DNA of 64,000 bases from the NCBI RefSeq assembly GCF_044466355.1, contig NZ_JBITMQ010000010.1, positions 1 to 64,000 of the forward strand. The letters run 5' to 3'. Position numbers and translations under genes: made by a program. How positions within the stretch are numbered: position 1 is the first letter of the stretch; each line of letters opens with the position of its first letter. The stretch comes from Actinophytocola sp044466355 (GTDB lineage Bacteria; Actinomycetota; Actinomycetes; Mycobacteriales; Pseudonocardiaceae). The notes below the pieces were generated by a model. It ran no database searches. It worked only from the letters and a program-made list of their open reading frames with translations, and was not told the DNA's origin. Shown here one piece after another: positions 9,193 to 17,840 of the stretch.

Positions 9193-9851
9193 GGCTGGTC
9201 CAGCGCGATCAACGCGGAGAACGACACGTCGCCGCCGTAACACAGTTCGCCGCGTTCGACCAGCCGCGCGCCGGGCAGCGCGTCGAGATAGTCGGCCAGC
9301 GAACGCAGCCGCGAGTAGCGGCCGACCGGGACGGCGGCGTCGGTGTACTCGACGAGGACCAGGTGCGCGGCGGAACGGGCGATGCCACGGCAGGCGGCGG
9401 CGAACTCGGCGTCGTCGAGGACGTGCATGAGCACCCACACGCACACCGCGACGTCCACTCTGGACTCGGGGATCGCCAGCCGCTGGGCGGTGCGGCGCTG
9501 GAACTCGACGTTGCCGAGCCCGGCGCACGCGACCCGCGCACGCGCGAGCATCTCCTCGGTCATGTCCACGGCCAGCACCCGTTCGGCGGTCGCGGCGATG
9601 GTCGGGGTGAGCCTGCCGATGCCGCACCCGATCTCCAGAGCCGATCGCAACGGCCTGCCGAGCAGGACCGACAGCCGGTCGAGGTGGCCGGCGACCTGCC
9701 CGCGGGTGGCCGCGGTGACCGCGGGTGCCAGCTCGGCGGGCTGGGAGGCGCGCATCACGGGCCCGAGGCCGGTGCGGCGGGCCCGCCTGCGCCACTCCTC
9801 CTCGATCTCCGCGATGGTCGGCGGTTCGGTGCGCTGTCGTAGCGGGTGCAC
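9189..9851 (-). CDS. SAM-dependent methyltransferase, second of the operon
   Basis: A 220-residue class I methyltransferase with motif I LEIGCGIGRLTP, the acidic turn AVDMTEEMLARA and the motif IV region VDVAVCVWVLMHVL. It is shorter than the methyltransferase at 4534-5316 and not closely similar to it outside these motifs, so a second acceptor or position is likely. The GTG start at 9851 is preceded by AAGGAG at a normal distance; this is one of only two junctions of the operon that is not a stop-start overlap or a TTG start (14 nt separate it from the aminotransferase upstream). The stop overlaps the UbiA start. Confidence 0.78.
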   Translation of the reverse strand: MHPLRQRTEPPTIAEIEEEWRRRARRTGLGPVMRASQPAELAPAVTAATRGQVAGHLDRLSVLLGRPLRSALEIGCGIGRLTPTIAATAERVLAVDMTEEMLARARVACAGLGNVEFQRRTAQRLAIPESRVDVAVCVWVLMHVLDDAEFAAACRGIARSAAHLVLVEYTDAAVPVGRYSRLRSLADYLDALPGARLVERGELCYGGDVSFSALIALDQP

Positions 9852-9865
9852 GGGACTCCTTTGGC

Positions 9866-10990
9866 TCAGCGGGTGAAGCCGACGACGGCGTCGGCGATGT
9901 GTTCGACCTCGGCGTCGGTCAGGTGCGGGTAGACCGGGATGGCGAGCGTGTGCGCACTGGCGTGCTCGGCGTGCGGCCAGGTGCGGCCGGGTGGTGCGTA
10001 GGGGGCGAACGCGGGCTGGCGCGGCAGCGGCGCCGGGTAGTAGACGTGCGCGCCGATCCCGTGTTCTGCGAGGTGTGCCCGCAGGTCGTCGCGGCGTTCG
10101 GCCAGCAGCGAGTAGACGTAGTGGCAACGTCCGTCGCGGCGGGCCGGTGGCGGCCGGACGCCGCGGTCGGTGAGCGGGGCGAAGCGTTCGGTGTAGTACG
10201 CGGCGATCCGCGCGCGGCGGGCGAGCCGTTCGGGGAACGTGCGCAGCCGGTGCAACTGGAACGCCGCCTGCAGTTCGTCGAACCGGCTGTTGTAACCCAC
10301 GCGGTGGTGCACGAAGCGGTGGCGGCCGTCCTGGCCGTGGTTGCGCAGCATGCGCGCGGTCGCGGCGAGGTCGGCGTCCCTGGTGACGACCACCCCGCCC
10401 TCCCCCGGCATGCCGAACGTCTTCACCTGGACGAAGGAGAACACCCCGGCCTCTCCCCACAGCCCGGCGGGCACGCCGTCGAGCACGCCGCCCTGGGCCA
10501 CCGCGGAGTCCTCCACGAGCCGCACCCCGGTGGTGTGCGCGAGCGCGCGGAGGCGGGGCATGTCGGCCATGACGGAGAACATGTGCGCGGCGACGACCGC
10601 GTGCGTCCGGCCGGTGATCGAGCGCTCGACGTCGTCCGGGTCGACGACCATCGTGTGCGGGTCGATGTCGGCGAACACCGGGGTGGCGCCGAGGTTGACC
10701 ACGGTCGCGGCGAGCGGCGCGCACCCGAACGCGGGCACCACGACCTCGGCCCCGGGCGTGACGTCGATGGCGTGCAGCACCATGCCGAGCGCGGACGTGC
10801 CGCTCCCGCACGCCACGACGTGCACCGACCCGTCACCCAGCGACGCGGCGAGCGCCTCCTCGAAGCGGGCGGTGCGTTCGCCGAGCACGAACCGTTGTGC
10901 GGGGTCGAGGCCGACCTCGCGAATGAGGTCTAGCAGCACGTCCCGCTCGCCGTCGAACAGGTCGGGCGGGAAGAACGGCAGCACCATCAT
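9866..10990 (-). CDS. DegT/DnrJ/EryC1 PLP aminotransferase B
   Basis: A 374-residue sugar-aminotransferase-family protein. It keeps the family signatures: the GSGTSAL cofactor-phosphate segment near residue 63, the ED motif as VEDSAVAQGG, and a lysine in SFVQVKTFGMPGEGG that should form the PLP Schiff base. The usual xxTK context is altered, because most members read SF.PxK. The ATG at 10990 overlaps the stop of aminotransferase A (ATGATG). The family usually transaminates keto-sugars or cyclitols with glutamate or glutamine as donor. Two adjacent, clearly different members suggest two amino groups or a heterodimer. Confidence 0.85.
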   Translation of the reverse strand: MMVLPFFPPDLFDGERDVLLDLIREVGLDPAQRFVLGERTARFEEALAASLGDGSVHVVACGSGTSALGMVLHAIDVTPGAEVVVPAFGCAPLAATVVNLGATPVFADIDPHTMVVDPDDVERSITGRTHAVVAAHMFSVMADMPRLRALAHTTGVRLVEDSAVAQGGVLDGVPAGLWGEAGVFSFVQVKTFGMPGEGGVVVTRDADLAATARMLRNHGQDGRHRFVHHRVGYNSRFDELQAAFQLHRLRTFPERLARRARIAAYYTERFAPLTDRGVRPPPARRDGRCHYVYSLLAERRDDLRAHLAEHGIGAHVYYPAPLPRQPAFAPYAPPGRTWPHAEHASAHTLAIPVYPHLTDAEVEHIADAVVGFTR

Positions 10991-12141
10991 GCGTGCCGTC
11001 CCGTGTAGAACCGGGCGATGGCGTCGCACACCTCGTCGACACCGTCGAGGTCGAGGTCCGGGTAGAGCGGCAGTGCGAGGGTGTGCCCGCACGCCCGCTC
11101 CGCGACCGGGCACGAACCCGGCCGGTACCCCAGGTCCGCGAAACACGGCTGCAGGTGCAGCGGCACCGGATAATAGGTTTCCGTTCCGATATCACGCGCC
11201 GCCAGATACCGTGCCAATTCGTCACGGCGGGATACCTCGATCACGTACACGTACCACACGTCCGAAGTAGGCACCGACCGCGACACCACGGTCGGTAGCC
11301 GAAGTACACCCGGAATATCGGCGAGTCGCGTGGAATACGCCTCCGCCAGCAGAGCACGTTTCTTGATGTCCACGTCCAGCCGGGCGAGCTTGGCGAGCAG
11401 AACCGCGGCCTGGATATCGTCCATCTTGCTGTTCATCCCGGCCACCTCGGTGGCGTGGGAAATGCCGGGGAAGTTGTCCAGTGTGCGGCCGAACCGGCCG
11501 TGGTGGCGCAGGGCGGCGGCTGTCTGGCCGACCTGGGGATCGTCGGTCAGCACGGCACCCGCGTCGCCGATCGCGCCGAGCGTCTTGGTCGGGAAGAACG
11601 ACAGCACCCCGGCCCGGCCGAGCAGCCCGGCGTGGGTCCCGTCCCAGCGCATGCCGATCGCCTCCGCGCTGTCCTCGACGACGGTCAGGTCGTGCTCGGC
11701 GGCTACGGCCAGCACCCCGGACAGGTCCGCGAGCTGCGAGAACAGGTGCACCGGCAGGACGTGCGTGGTCGCGGGGGTGACCGCGTCGGCGACGGCACCC
11801 GGGGCGATGCCGTAACTGTCCGGCTCGACGTCGGCGAAGACCGGCGTGCCACCGGCCAGCACGACCGACGACGCCGACGCGATGAAACTGAACGCCGGGA
11901 CGACCACCTCGTCACCGGGCCGCAGCCCCGTGGCGCGCAGTGCGATCACCAGCGCGTCGGTGCCGCTGTTGACGCCGACCACGTGCCGGGCGCCGGTGTA
12001 GGCGGCGAGCGCGGACTCCAACTCGGCGACCGCATTGCCGTGCGAGTATTTTCCGCGCCGAATGATGTCGTCGACGCGGCGTTCGATGTCGGGCCAGAGA
12101 TCGGCGAAGCTGGTCGATTGGGAAAAGAACGGCACTGCCAA
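10987..12141 (-). CDS. DegT/DnrJ/EryC1 PLP aminotransferase A
   Basis: A 384-residue family member, first gene of the minus-strand operon. Signatures: GVNSGTDALVIAL for cofactor-phosphate binding, VVEDSAEAIG, and SFFPTKTLGAIGDAG with the Schiff-base lysine. The pattern is close to enzymes that aminate C3 or C4 of nucleotide sugars (WecE, WbpE and DesI types). The TTG start is chosen because GGGAGG lies six bases upstream; a GTG two codons further in is the alternative. It diverges from a Gfo/Idh oxidoreductase gene at 12332, and oxidoreductase plus DegT is a common pair for making 3-amino sugars. The substrate is inferred only. Confidence 0.86.
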   Translation of the reverse strand: MAVPFFSQSTSFADLWPDIERRVDDIIRRGKYSHGNAVAELESALAAYTGARHVVGVNSGTDALVIALRATGLRPGDEVVVPAFSFIASASSVVLAGGTPVFADVEPDSYGIAPGAVADAVTPATTHVLPVHLFSQLADLSGVLAVAAEHDLTVVEDSAEAIGMRWDGTHAGLLGRAGVLSFFPTKTLGAIGDAGAVLTDDPQVGQTAAALRHHGRFGRTLDNFPGISHATEVAGMNSKMDDIQAAVLLAKLARLDVDIKKRALLAEAYSTRLADIPGVLRLPTVVSRSVPTSDVWYVYVIEVSRRDELARYLAARDIGTETYYPVPLHLQPCFADLGYRPGSCPVAERACGHTLALPLYPDLDLDGVDEVCDAIARFYTGRHA

Positions 12142-12331
12142 CGCACACCTCCCGCGAACTCGGCAGCCCCCCGACCATAAGCGCGAACCACCGTCTTCTC
12201 GACCGGTCCGGTCGCGATTCCGCGATGTTCACCCAATTCGGCAACGCCGCCGACCGTGAACTTGACACGCCGCACCCGGGCGGGAAATGTCGGGGCGGGG
12301 AATTCCTCCTGTGCGGGCGAATCGGAGGCGC
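12142..12331. promoter_or_regulatory. Divergent promoter region of the biosynthetic locus
   Basis: This 190-bp gap separates the first genes of the two divergent operons and should hold both promoters. It contains a perfect 15-bp palindrome, CGACCGG-T-CCGGTCG (12200-12214), a candidate operator, and a TTGACA hexamer at 12262-12267 on the plus strand with no convincing -10 partner. No regulator gene lies inside the two operons. Confidence 0.45.
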
Positions 12332-13303
12332 ATGCGGTCGCTCATCATCGGTCTCGGCAGGTCCGGAGCCGGGCTGCACCTGCCCGCGCTGCTGCGGCTG
12401 CGGTGCGGCGGCTCGCCGGTCGTCGGCGTCGACCCGGCCGGTGTGCCGGACGTGCCGGGCCTGGTGGCCGCCCGTTCCGTCGCGCACGCCGCGCGCCTGC
12501 TCGACACCGGCGACACCGTGGTGCACGTATGCACGCCGCCGACCACGCGGGTGCCCGTGCTCGCCGAGCTCGCCGCGCACGGTTTCCGCGACGTCCTCGT
12601 GGAGAAGCCACTCGCCGCCGGTGACGAGGAGCTGCCCGAGCTGCTGCGGCACCGGTCGCGGATGCTCGTGGTCGCGCCGTGGCTCGCCAGCGAGCTGACC
12701 CGCGCGCTCGTCCGGCTGACCCGCGCGGGCACGCTCGGCGAGCTGCGCACGATCTCGGTGGCGCAGCACAAACCCCGGTTCCACCGGTCGACGAACACGC
12801 GGGGTCATCCGACCGCGTTCGACGTCGAGCTGCCACACGCGATCGGGGTCGCGCTCCGCCTCGCGGGCCCTGCCGAGGTCACCGCCGCGAGCTGCACGGA
12901 CCTGCGGCTCGGCGACCTGCGGGTGCCCTGGCTGGGCCGGGCGAGCCTGCGGCTGGCACACGCGAGCGGCGTGCACAGCCGGTTCACCTCCGACCTCACC
13001 GCACCGGTGCGGGCCCGGCGGATCACGATGCGCTTCACGCACGGCACGGTCACCGGCCACTACCCCGTCAGCGCCGAAGACGACATGGCGCAGCTGGTGG
13101 TCAGGACCGGGAACGAGCGACGGCACACCGCCTTCCGGGACGACGCGCTCGGCGCGTTCCTGCTCGACGCCTACCGCCGCTTCGAGCGGCCCGGCGATCC
13201 CGGCGCGGACGACCTCGACGTGGCGGTGCACGTGGTCCGCCTGCTCACCACGGCCAAGGAGCTGTGCGGCGCTACCGAAGGGAGACAACGCGATGCCGGC
13301 TGA
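12332..13303 (+). CDS. Gfo/Idh/MocA-family oxidoreductase A
   Basis: A 323-residue NAD(P)-dependent oxidoreductase. The Rossmann motif is LIIGLGRSGAGLHLP at the N-terminus and the conserved EKP is present (VLVEKPLAAG, about residue 91), with the catalytic-lysine motif of the family. The C-terminal half fits the usual alpha/beta substrate domain. ATG at 12332 is chosen because GGAGG lies four bases upstream; an in-frame ATG 15 codons earlier has no such site. First gene of the plus-strand operon, overlapping the next by 11 nt. Such enzymes oxidise or reduce sugar or cyclitol hydroxyls, in keeping with the DegT genes on the other side of the promoter. Confidence 0.82.
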   Translation: MRSLIIGLGRSGAGLHLPALLRLRCGGSPVVGVDPAGVPDVPGLVAARSVAHAARLLDTGDTVVHVCTPPTTRVPVLAELAAHGFRDVLVEKPLAAGDEELPELLRHRSRMLVVAPWLASELTRALVRLTRAGTLGELRTISVAQHKPRFHRSTNTRGHPTAFDVELPHAIGVALRLAGPAEVTAASCTDLRLGDLRVPWLGRASLRLAHASGVHSRFTSDLTAPVRARRITMRFTHGTVTGHYPVSAEDDMAQLVVRTGNERRHTAFRDDALGAFLLDAYRRFERPGDPGADDLDVAVHVVRLLTTAKELCGATEGRQRDAG

Positions 13304-14141
13304 GCCGGTCATCCTCGCGGGCGTCGGGGACGAGGCGGCGCCGGACCTGGCGGGGCAGCTCGCCGCCGTCGCCCGCGCGGGACTCGACGCGATCGAGCTG
13401 CGAACCGTCGACGGTGTCGCACTGTCCGATCTGGACGATCACGCGTTCGCCGACGTGGTCGACGCGCTCGAGTGGTCCGACACACGGGTCGTGTGCGTCG
13501 ACTCGCGGATCGGCAACTGGGCGCGGCCGGTGACCGGGCCGTTCGAGCTCGACCTCGACGAGCTGGCCGTCCTCGCCCGGCGCTGCGCCGTGCTCGGCTG
13601 CCGGTACGTCCGCGTCATGTCCTACCCCGGCGGCGGACTGTCCGAACGCGACTGGCGAGCACGGGTGGTGGCGCGGCTGCGGGTCCTCGCCGACCGGGCG
13701 GAACAGGCCGGGCTCGTGTTGCTGCACGAGAACTGCGCGGGCTGGGCCGGGGAGTCGGCGCGACGGACGCTCGACCTCCTCGCCGCGGTCGACAGCCCGG
13801 CGCTCGGCGTGCTGTTCGACACCGGCAACGGCGTCGCCCACGGCTACGCGGCCCACGACATGCTGTCCGCGCTCGTCGACCACGTCGCACACGTGCACGT
13901 CAAGGACGCGGTCGCCGGACCCAGGTACACGCTGCCCGGCCAGGGCTGGGCGCGGGTCGCCGACTGCCTGCGCCTGCTGCTGGACAACGGGTACCGCGGC
14001 GCGTTCTCGCTCGAACCGCACCTCGGCGTGCTACCGCACGAGGGCATGACGTACACGCCCGACGCCGCCGCACGGTTCGTCGAGGCCGGTACCGCGCTCC
14101 GGCGGCTCGTGCACGAGACCCTGGTGGCCGTGTCGCGGTGA
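13293..14141 (+). CDS. Xylose-isomerase-like TIM-barrel sugar isomerase/epimerase
   Basis: A 282-residue AP-endonuclease-2-like TIM barrel. The metal-site pattern of the family is visible: a Glu in LLHENCAGW, an Asp in VLFDTGNG, and a His pair in HVAHVHVKD, followed by a late Glu (SLEPHLG). Relatives isomerise or epimerise ketoses, or dehydrate inosose and dehydroshikimate. GGGAG lies nine bases before the ATG. It overlaps the oxidoreductase gene upstream and, by GTGA, the amidohydrolase downstream. With two Gfo/Idh enzymes next to it the set resembles inositol- or sugar-handling modules, but here inside a biosynthetic context. Confidence 0.78.
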   Translation: MPAEPVILAGVGDEAAPDLAGQLAAVARAGLDAIELRTVDGVALSDLDDHAFADVVDALEWSDTRVVCVDSRIGNWARPVTGPFELDLDELAVLARRCAVLGCRYVRVMSYPGGGLSERDWRARVVARLRVLADRAEQAGLVLLHENCAGWAGESARRTLDLLAAVDSPALGVLFDTGNGVAHGYAAHDMLSALVDHVAHVHVKDAVAGPRYTLPGQGWARVADCLRLLLDNGYRGAFSLEPHLGVLPHEGMTYTPDAAARFVEAGTALRRLVHETLVAVSR

Positions 14142-15397
14142 CCACGCTGCTCGACACCGACCGGGACCTGTTGCTGCGCCTGCTGGCGCTCCCCACCGCC
14201 GGACCGCTCGAAGCCGGCCACGACGCACCCGTCCGGTTGTGGGAGGCGCAGCACGAGTACGCGCGGGCCGCCTCGGCGTTCGGCATGACCACCGTGCACC
14301 ACGCCCCGGTGACCGCCGCCGCGCTCGCCTGCGACGACGTGCCGCTGGCCGTCCGCAGCGCCGCGGCCACACCCGGGTTCCTCGACGCGCAACCCAGCCT
14401 CGTTCTCCGCCTCGGCCCCGCGCTGCCCGTGTCGGCCACCGTGATGTTCAACGTGCACCTCGACACGGTCTCCGGCCACGAGCCGGTCACCTTCGACGGC
14501 ACCCGGTTCACCGGTCGCGGCGCGATCGACGCGAAGGGACCGGCGGTCGCGGTGCTGGCCGGTGTCCGCGCCGCCGCGGCCGCGCACCCGGCGATCGGCC
14601 GGGACGTCGCCGTCCTGGTGCAGGCCGTCTCCGGTGAGGAGGGCGGGGCGATGGGCACGATCGGCACCCGTCCGCTGGTGGCGGCGGGCTGGTACGGCCG
14701 GCTCAACGTCTTCTGCGAGCCGACGGGCCTGCGGTACCTGCCCCGCGCCACCGCCGCGATGACCGCGTGCGTCCGGGTCGACGGCGACGGCGCGATCGAC
14801 GACCGCCCGGAGACCGGCCACAACGCCACCGTCCTGCTGGGCTTCCTCGCCCAGCACCTCGGGTACGCGCTGGCCGGGGAGGGCGTGTGCGTGGCGGGCC
14901 TGCACACCGGCCGGATGCACAACCGCGTGTACGGCACGGGCAGGCTGCTGCTCAACATCGGTTACGCCACACCGGAGTCCGGCGCACGGCGGGAGCGGGC
15001 ACTGCGGGCGGCCCTCGACGAGGGGCTCGCCGCGTTCACCGCGCGGTTCGGCGGGGTCCGCGAGTTCGCCCGCACCGCGACCGACGCCACGAAGATCACC
15101 ACGTTGGAGTGGCACAAGCGCGGCCTGCCGACGCTCACCGGGTGCCCGCCGTGGTGCACCGACCTGTTCGCCGAGGCGGGCATCGCCCGCTGGCCCGCCG
15201 ACGAACCCGCGTTCACGTGCGACGCGATCTGGCTCCACGACCGGCCCGGCACCGCCACCGTGGTGTTGGGCCCCGGCTCGCTTTCCGACAACAACGCGCA
15301 CGCGTGCGGTGAGTACGCCGACCTCGCCGACCTCGAACGGTTCGCCGCGGCCGTCACCACCACGCTGCACACCTTCGCCGCGAAAGGACAACCATGA
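14138..15397 (+). CDS. M20-family metallo-amidohydrolase/peptidase
   Basis: A 419-residue protein of the ArgE/DapE/carboxypeptidase G2 family. Metal ligands can be followed in order: His and Asp in NVHLDTVSG, Asp in GRGAIDAKG, the catalytic and bridging Glu pair in SGEEGG, a ligand in CEPTG, and the C-terminal His in NNAHACGEY. All are intact, so an active two-metal amide hydrolase is likely, for instance removing an N-acyl group from an amino sugar or amino acid. GTG at 14138 overlaps the previous stop (GTGA) and the stop overlaps the next ATG. The substrate is unknown. Confidence 0.82.
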   Translation: MTTLLDTDRDLLLRLLALPTAGPLEAGHDAPVRLWEAQHEYARAASAFGMTTVHHAPVTAAALACDDVPLAVRSAAATPGFLDAQPSLVLRLGPALPVSATVMFNVHLDTVSGHEPVTFDGTRFTGRGAIDAKGPAVAVLAGVRAAAAAHPAIGRDVAVLVQAVSGEEGGAMGTIGTRPLVAAGWYGRLNVFCEPTGLRYLPRATAAMTACVRVDGDGAIDDRPETGHNATVLLGFLAQHLGYALAGEGVCVAGLHTGRMHNRVYGTGRLLLNIGYATPESGARRERALRAALDEGLAAFTARFGGVREFARTATDATKITTLEWHKRGLPTLTGCPPWCTDLFAEAGIARWPADEPAFTCDAIWLHDRPGTATVVLGPGSLSDNNAHACGEYADLADLERFAAAVTTTLHTFAAKGQP

Positions 15398-16473
15398 TCC
15401 GCGTCGCACACCGCGACCTGCTCACGTTCACCACCGCGGTGTTCACCCACCGCGGGCTCCCGCCCGCCAGGGCCGCCGCGGCGGCCGAGGCGCTGTGCCA
15501 CGGCGACCTCACCGGCACCACCTCCCACGGGCTGGTCAACCTGACCCGCCTGTACCTCCCGCTGTTCGCGGAGTCCAGAGTGGACCCCGCCGCCGACCTC
15601 GAGGTGGTGCGCGAGGTCGGCGCGTGCGCGGTCGTGGACGCACACCGGGCGCTCGGGCTGTGGGCGGCGGGCGCCGCCATGGACCTCGCGGTCGACCGCG
15701 CCGCGGACCTCGGCGTCGGCCTGGTGAGCGTGCGCGGCGCCACCCACATCGGCTGTGCGGGGCACCACGCCGCCCGCGCCGTCCGGCACGGGATGGTGGG
15801 GGTGGTCATGAGCAACTGCGGCCACCAGCGCATCGCCCGCCCACCCGGTGGTGCGCGGCCGATGCTCGGCACGAACCCGCTCAGCGTCGCGGTCCCGGTC
15901 GCCTCGGCGCCGCCGTTCGTGCTGGACATGAGCACGACCGTCGTGCCGACCGGCCGGGTCCGCGCCGCGGCCCGCGCCGGCACCCGCGTTCCCGAGGGCT
16001 GGCTGGCCGACGACCACGGCGCGCCCGTCACCGACCCGGCCGCGTTCGACCGGGGCGCGGCGCACCTGCGCTGGCTCGGCGGCACCCCCGAGACGGGCGC
16101 CCACAAGGGTTTCGGCCTCGCGATCGTCGTGGAGGTGCTGTCCGCGCTGCTGTCCGGCGCGGGGTTCGGGCCGAGCGCCGGTGCCGGCGGCCGGGACGAC
16201 GACATCGGGGTGTTCGTCATGGCCGTCGCACCGGACCTCCTGCGCCCGGCGGGCACGTTCGCCGCCGACGCCGACGAGTTGTTCACCACCCTGCTCGGCT
16301 GTCCACCGCTCGACCCGGCACGGCCCGTGCGCTACCCGGGCCTGCCGGAGGCGGAGACCGCGCGCGAGCACCTCCGCGCCGGGGTGCCGCTGCCCGACGA
16401 GCTGTTCGCCGAGCTGTGCGCGGTCGCCGCCGCCGCGGACCTCCCGGCACCGGCGGCCCTGGTGACAGCATGA
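15394..16473 (+). CDS. LDH2/MDG2-type NAD(P)-dependent 2-hydroxyacid dehydrogenase
   Basis: A 359-residue member of the malate/L-lactate dehydrogenase type 2 family, which has its own fold and includes ureidoglycolate, sulfolactate and 2,3-diketogulonate dehydrogenases and imino-acid reductases. Family marks are TTSHGLVNL near residue 42, an active-site His in GATHIGCAGHHA, LGTNPLSVAVP, FVLDMSTTVV and the HKGFGLAIVVEVL segment. Length is normal. ATG overlaps the M20 stop (ATGA). It would reduce a 2-keto acid or a cyclic imine in this pathway; which one cannot be read from the sequence. Confidence 0.82.
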   Translation: MIRVAHRDLLTFTTAVFTHRGLPPARAAAAAEALCHGDLTGTTSHGLVNLTRLYLPLFAESRVDPAADLEVVREVGACAVVDAHRALGLWAAGAAMDLAVDRAADLGVGLVSVRGATHIGCAGHHAARAVRHGMVGVVMSNCGHQRIARPPGGARPMLGTNPLSVAVPVASAPPFVLDMSTTVVPTGRVRAAARAGTRVPEGWLADDHGAPVTDPAAFDRGAAHLRWLGGTPETGAHKGFGLAIVVEVLSALLSGAGFGPSAGAGGRDDDIGVFVMAVAPDLLRPAGTFAADADELFTTLLGCPPLDPARPVRYPGLPEAETAREHLRAGVPLPDELFAELCAVAAAADLPAPAALVTA

Positions 16474-17390
16474 CGCGGCCGCTGCGACTCGGGGTCGTCG
16501 GGCTCGGCGTGATCTCCCGGTTCTACCTCTCCGCGATACAGGGCGTGCCATCGGTGCGGCTGGCGTCGGTGTGCGACCAGAGCGAGGCGCGGCTGTCCGC
16601 GTACCGCGGCAACGTCGCCTGCTACCGCACCCACCGAGCGATGCTGGCGGGCACCGCGCTCGACGCGGTCGTGGTGGCGGTGCCCAACGACGCGCACTTC
16701 GCGGTGTGCCACGACGCGCTGGCCGCCGGGCTGCCGGTGTGTGTGGAGAAACCGCTCGCGCTCACGCTCGAACAGGGCACACGGCTGGTGGCGCTGGCCG
16801 CGGAACGCGAACTGCCGCTGTTCACCGCGTTCCACCGCCGGTACAACGACAACGTGCGTGACCTGGCGCACCGGCTCGCCCGGCGGGCCCCGATCGAGTC
16901 CGTCCGCGTGCGCTACCTGGAACGGATCGAGGACCACGCGGGCGACGACGCCTGGTACCTGGACGCCACCCGCTGCGGCGGGGGCTGCGTCGCCGACAAC
17001 GGGCCCAACGCGTTCGATCTCGTGCGGCTGCTGGCGGGTCCCGTCCGGGTCACCGACGCGAAGATCACCCGGGACAGGGCGGGCGTCGACCGCCGGGCGC
17101 ATGTCGTGCTGCGGTCCGTCGACGGCGCCACCGCGCACGTCGAGCTGGACTGGTCGTACTCGGGCGAGGTCAAGGACGTCGAGGTGCGCCTGACCGACGG
17201 CGCCGTGCTGCGGGCCGACATGCTGGCCGGGCACCCGAGGTTCAAGGGCTCGCTGTGGCACGAGTACCACCGGATCGTCGACGAGTTCGCACGGGTCGTG
17301 GCCCGCGGCGAGCACGACACCTCCGGCGGGCTGGCCGCACTGTCCCTCGTGGACGAGACGTACCGGCTGGCGGTGGCGGCCGATGCGTGA
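16470..17390 (+). CDS. Gfo/Idh/MocA-family oxidoreductase B
   Basis: A 306-residue oxidoreductase with Rossmann motif GVVGLGVISRFY, the EKP motif as VCVEKPLAL, and the substrate-domain helix (CVADNGPNAFDLVRLLAG) where a conserved Asp/His pair of the family lies. It is not a close duplicate of oxidoreductase A at 12332. ATG overlaps the preceding stop (ATGA), and the end overlaps the next gene by 8 nt. Likely NAD(P)-dependent oxidation or reduction of a sugar, cyclitol or a related alcohol. Confidence 0.82.
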   Translation: MTRPLRLGVVGLGVISRFYLSAIQGVPSVRLASVCDQSEARLSAYRGNVACYRTHRAMLAGTALDAVVVAVPNDAHFAVCHDALAAGLPVCVEKPLALTLEQGTRLVALAAERELPLFTAFHRRYNDNVRDLAHRLARRAPIESVRVRYLERIEDHAGDDAWYLDATRCGGGCVADNGPNAFDLVRLLAGPVRVTDAKITRDRAGVDRRAHVVLRSVDGATAHVELDWSYSGEVKDVEVRLTDGAVLRADMLAGHPRFKGSLWHEYHRIVDEFARVVARGEHDTSGGLAALSLVDETYRLAVAADA

Positions 17391-17787
17391 GGACGGCGCC
17401 AAGCGCGCGGTGTCGGGGGTGCTCGTGAAGGTGCTGGTCCACCGCCGCGACGACCGGGGGATGCGCCTCGAGCCGTACGCGAGCCGGTGCGTGCGCCAGG
17501 GTGAGCTGCACGAACTGGTCACCACCGACCACACCGGCACCGAGGAGGGCACGCGGATCGACCGCGTCGGCTTCCTCGGGTTCGTCGAGATCGGCACCGC
17601 GGGCGTGGTCGACCGCGGTGACGAGCTGTGGCTCGGTGACACCAGGGTCGGCACTGTGCTCGGGTTCGACGCGTGCCACTTCCCCAACCACTACAACATC
17701 CTCGTGCACAGCGAACACCCGCGCACGGGTGCGGACCTGCGGCTTCGCCCGGAGCTGCCGGTGCGGTTCCAGCCACGTCCACTGTGA
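17383..17787 (+). CDS. Small protein of unrecognised family, last gene of the plus operon
   Basis: A 134-residue soluble protein without signal peptide or membrane segment. I do not recognise the family with certainty. It has a basic N-terminus, many beta-prone segments (GVLVKVLVHRR, RVGFLGFVEIG, TVLGFDACHFPNHYN) and a central run of alternating charges; the CHFPNHYNI segment with Cys, His, His is the most motif-like part. It overlaps oxidoreductase B by 8 nt, so it is co-translated with the pathway and probably belongs to it. A strong hairpin follows its stop. Confidence 0.7.
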   Translation: MREDGAKRAVSGVLVKVLVHRRDDRGMRLEPYASRCVRQGELHELVTTDHTGTEEGTRIDRVGFLGFVEIGTAGVVDRGDELWLGDTRVGTVLGFDACHFPNHYNILVHSEHPRTGADLRLRPELPVRFQPRPL

Positions 17788-17795
17788 CGCGACAA

Positions 17796-17825
17796 GGCGC
17801 GCCCGGCCGCGTCGCCGGGCGCGCC
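17796..17825. terminator. Bidirectional hairpin terminator
   Basis: A perfect 12-bp stem, GGCGCGCCCGGC (17796-17807) and GCCGGGCGCGCC (17814-17825), with a 6-nt loop. It lies between convergent stops at 17787 and 17841, where a factor-independent terminator for both strands is expected. There is no long T tract, as is common in high-GC genomes. Confidence 0.75.
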
Positions 17826-17840
17826 TCTCGCCGTGCCGGG

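Noticed and set aside
1617..17787. Polyketide, non-ribosomal peptide or terpene-synthase cluster
   Set aside because: No ketosynthase, carrier, condensation or terpene-cyclase domain was found; the ligases are free-standing and the prenyltransferase is UbiA type.
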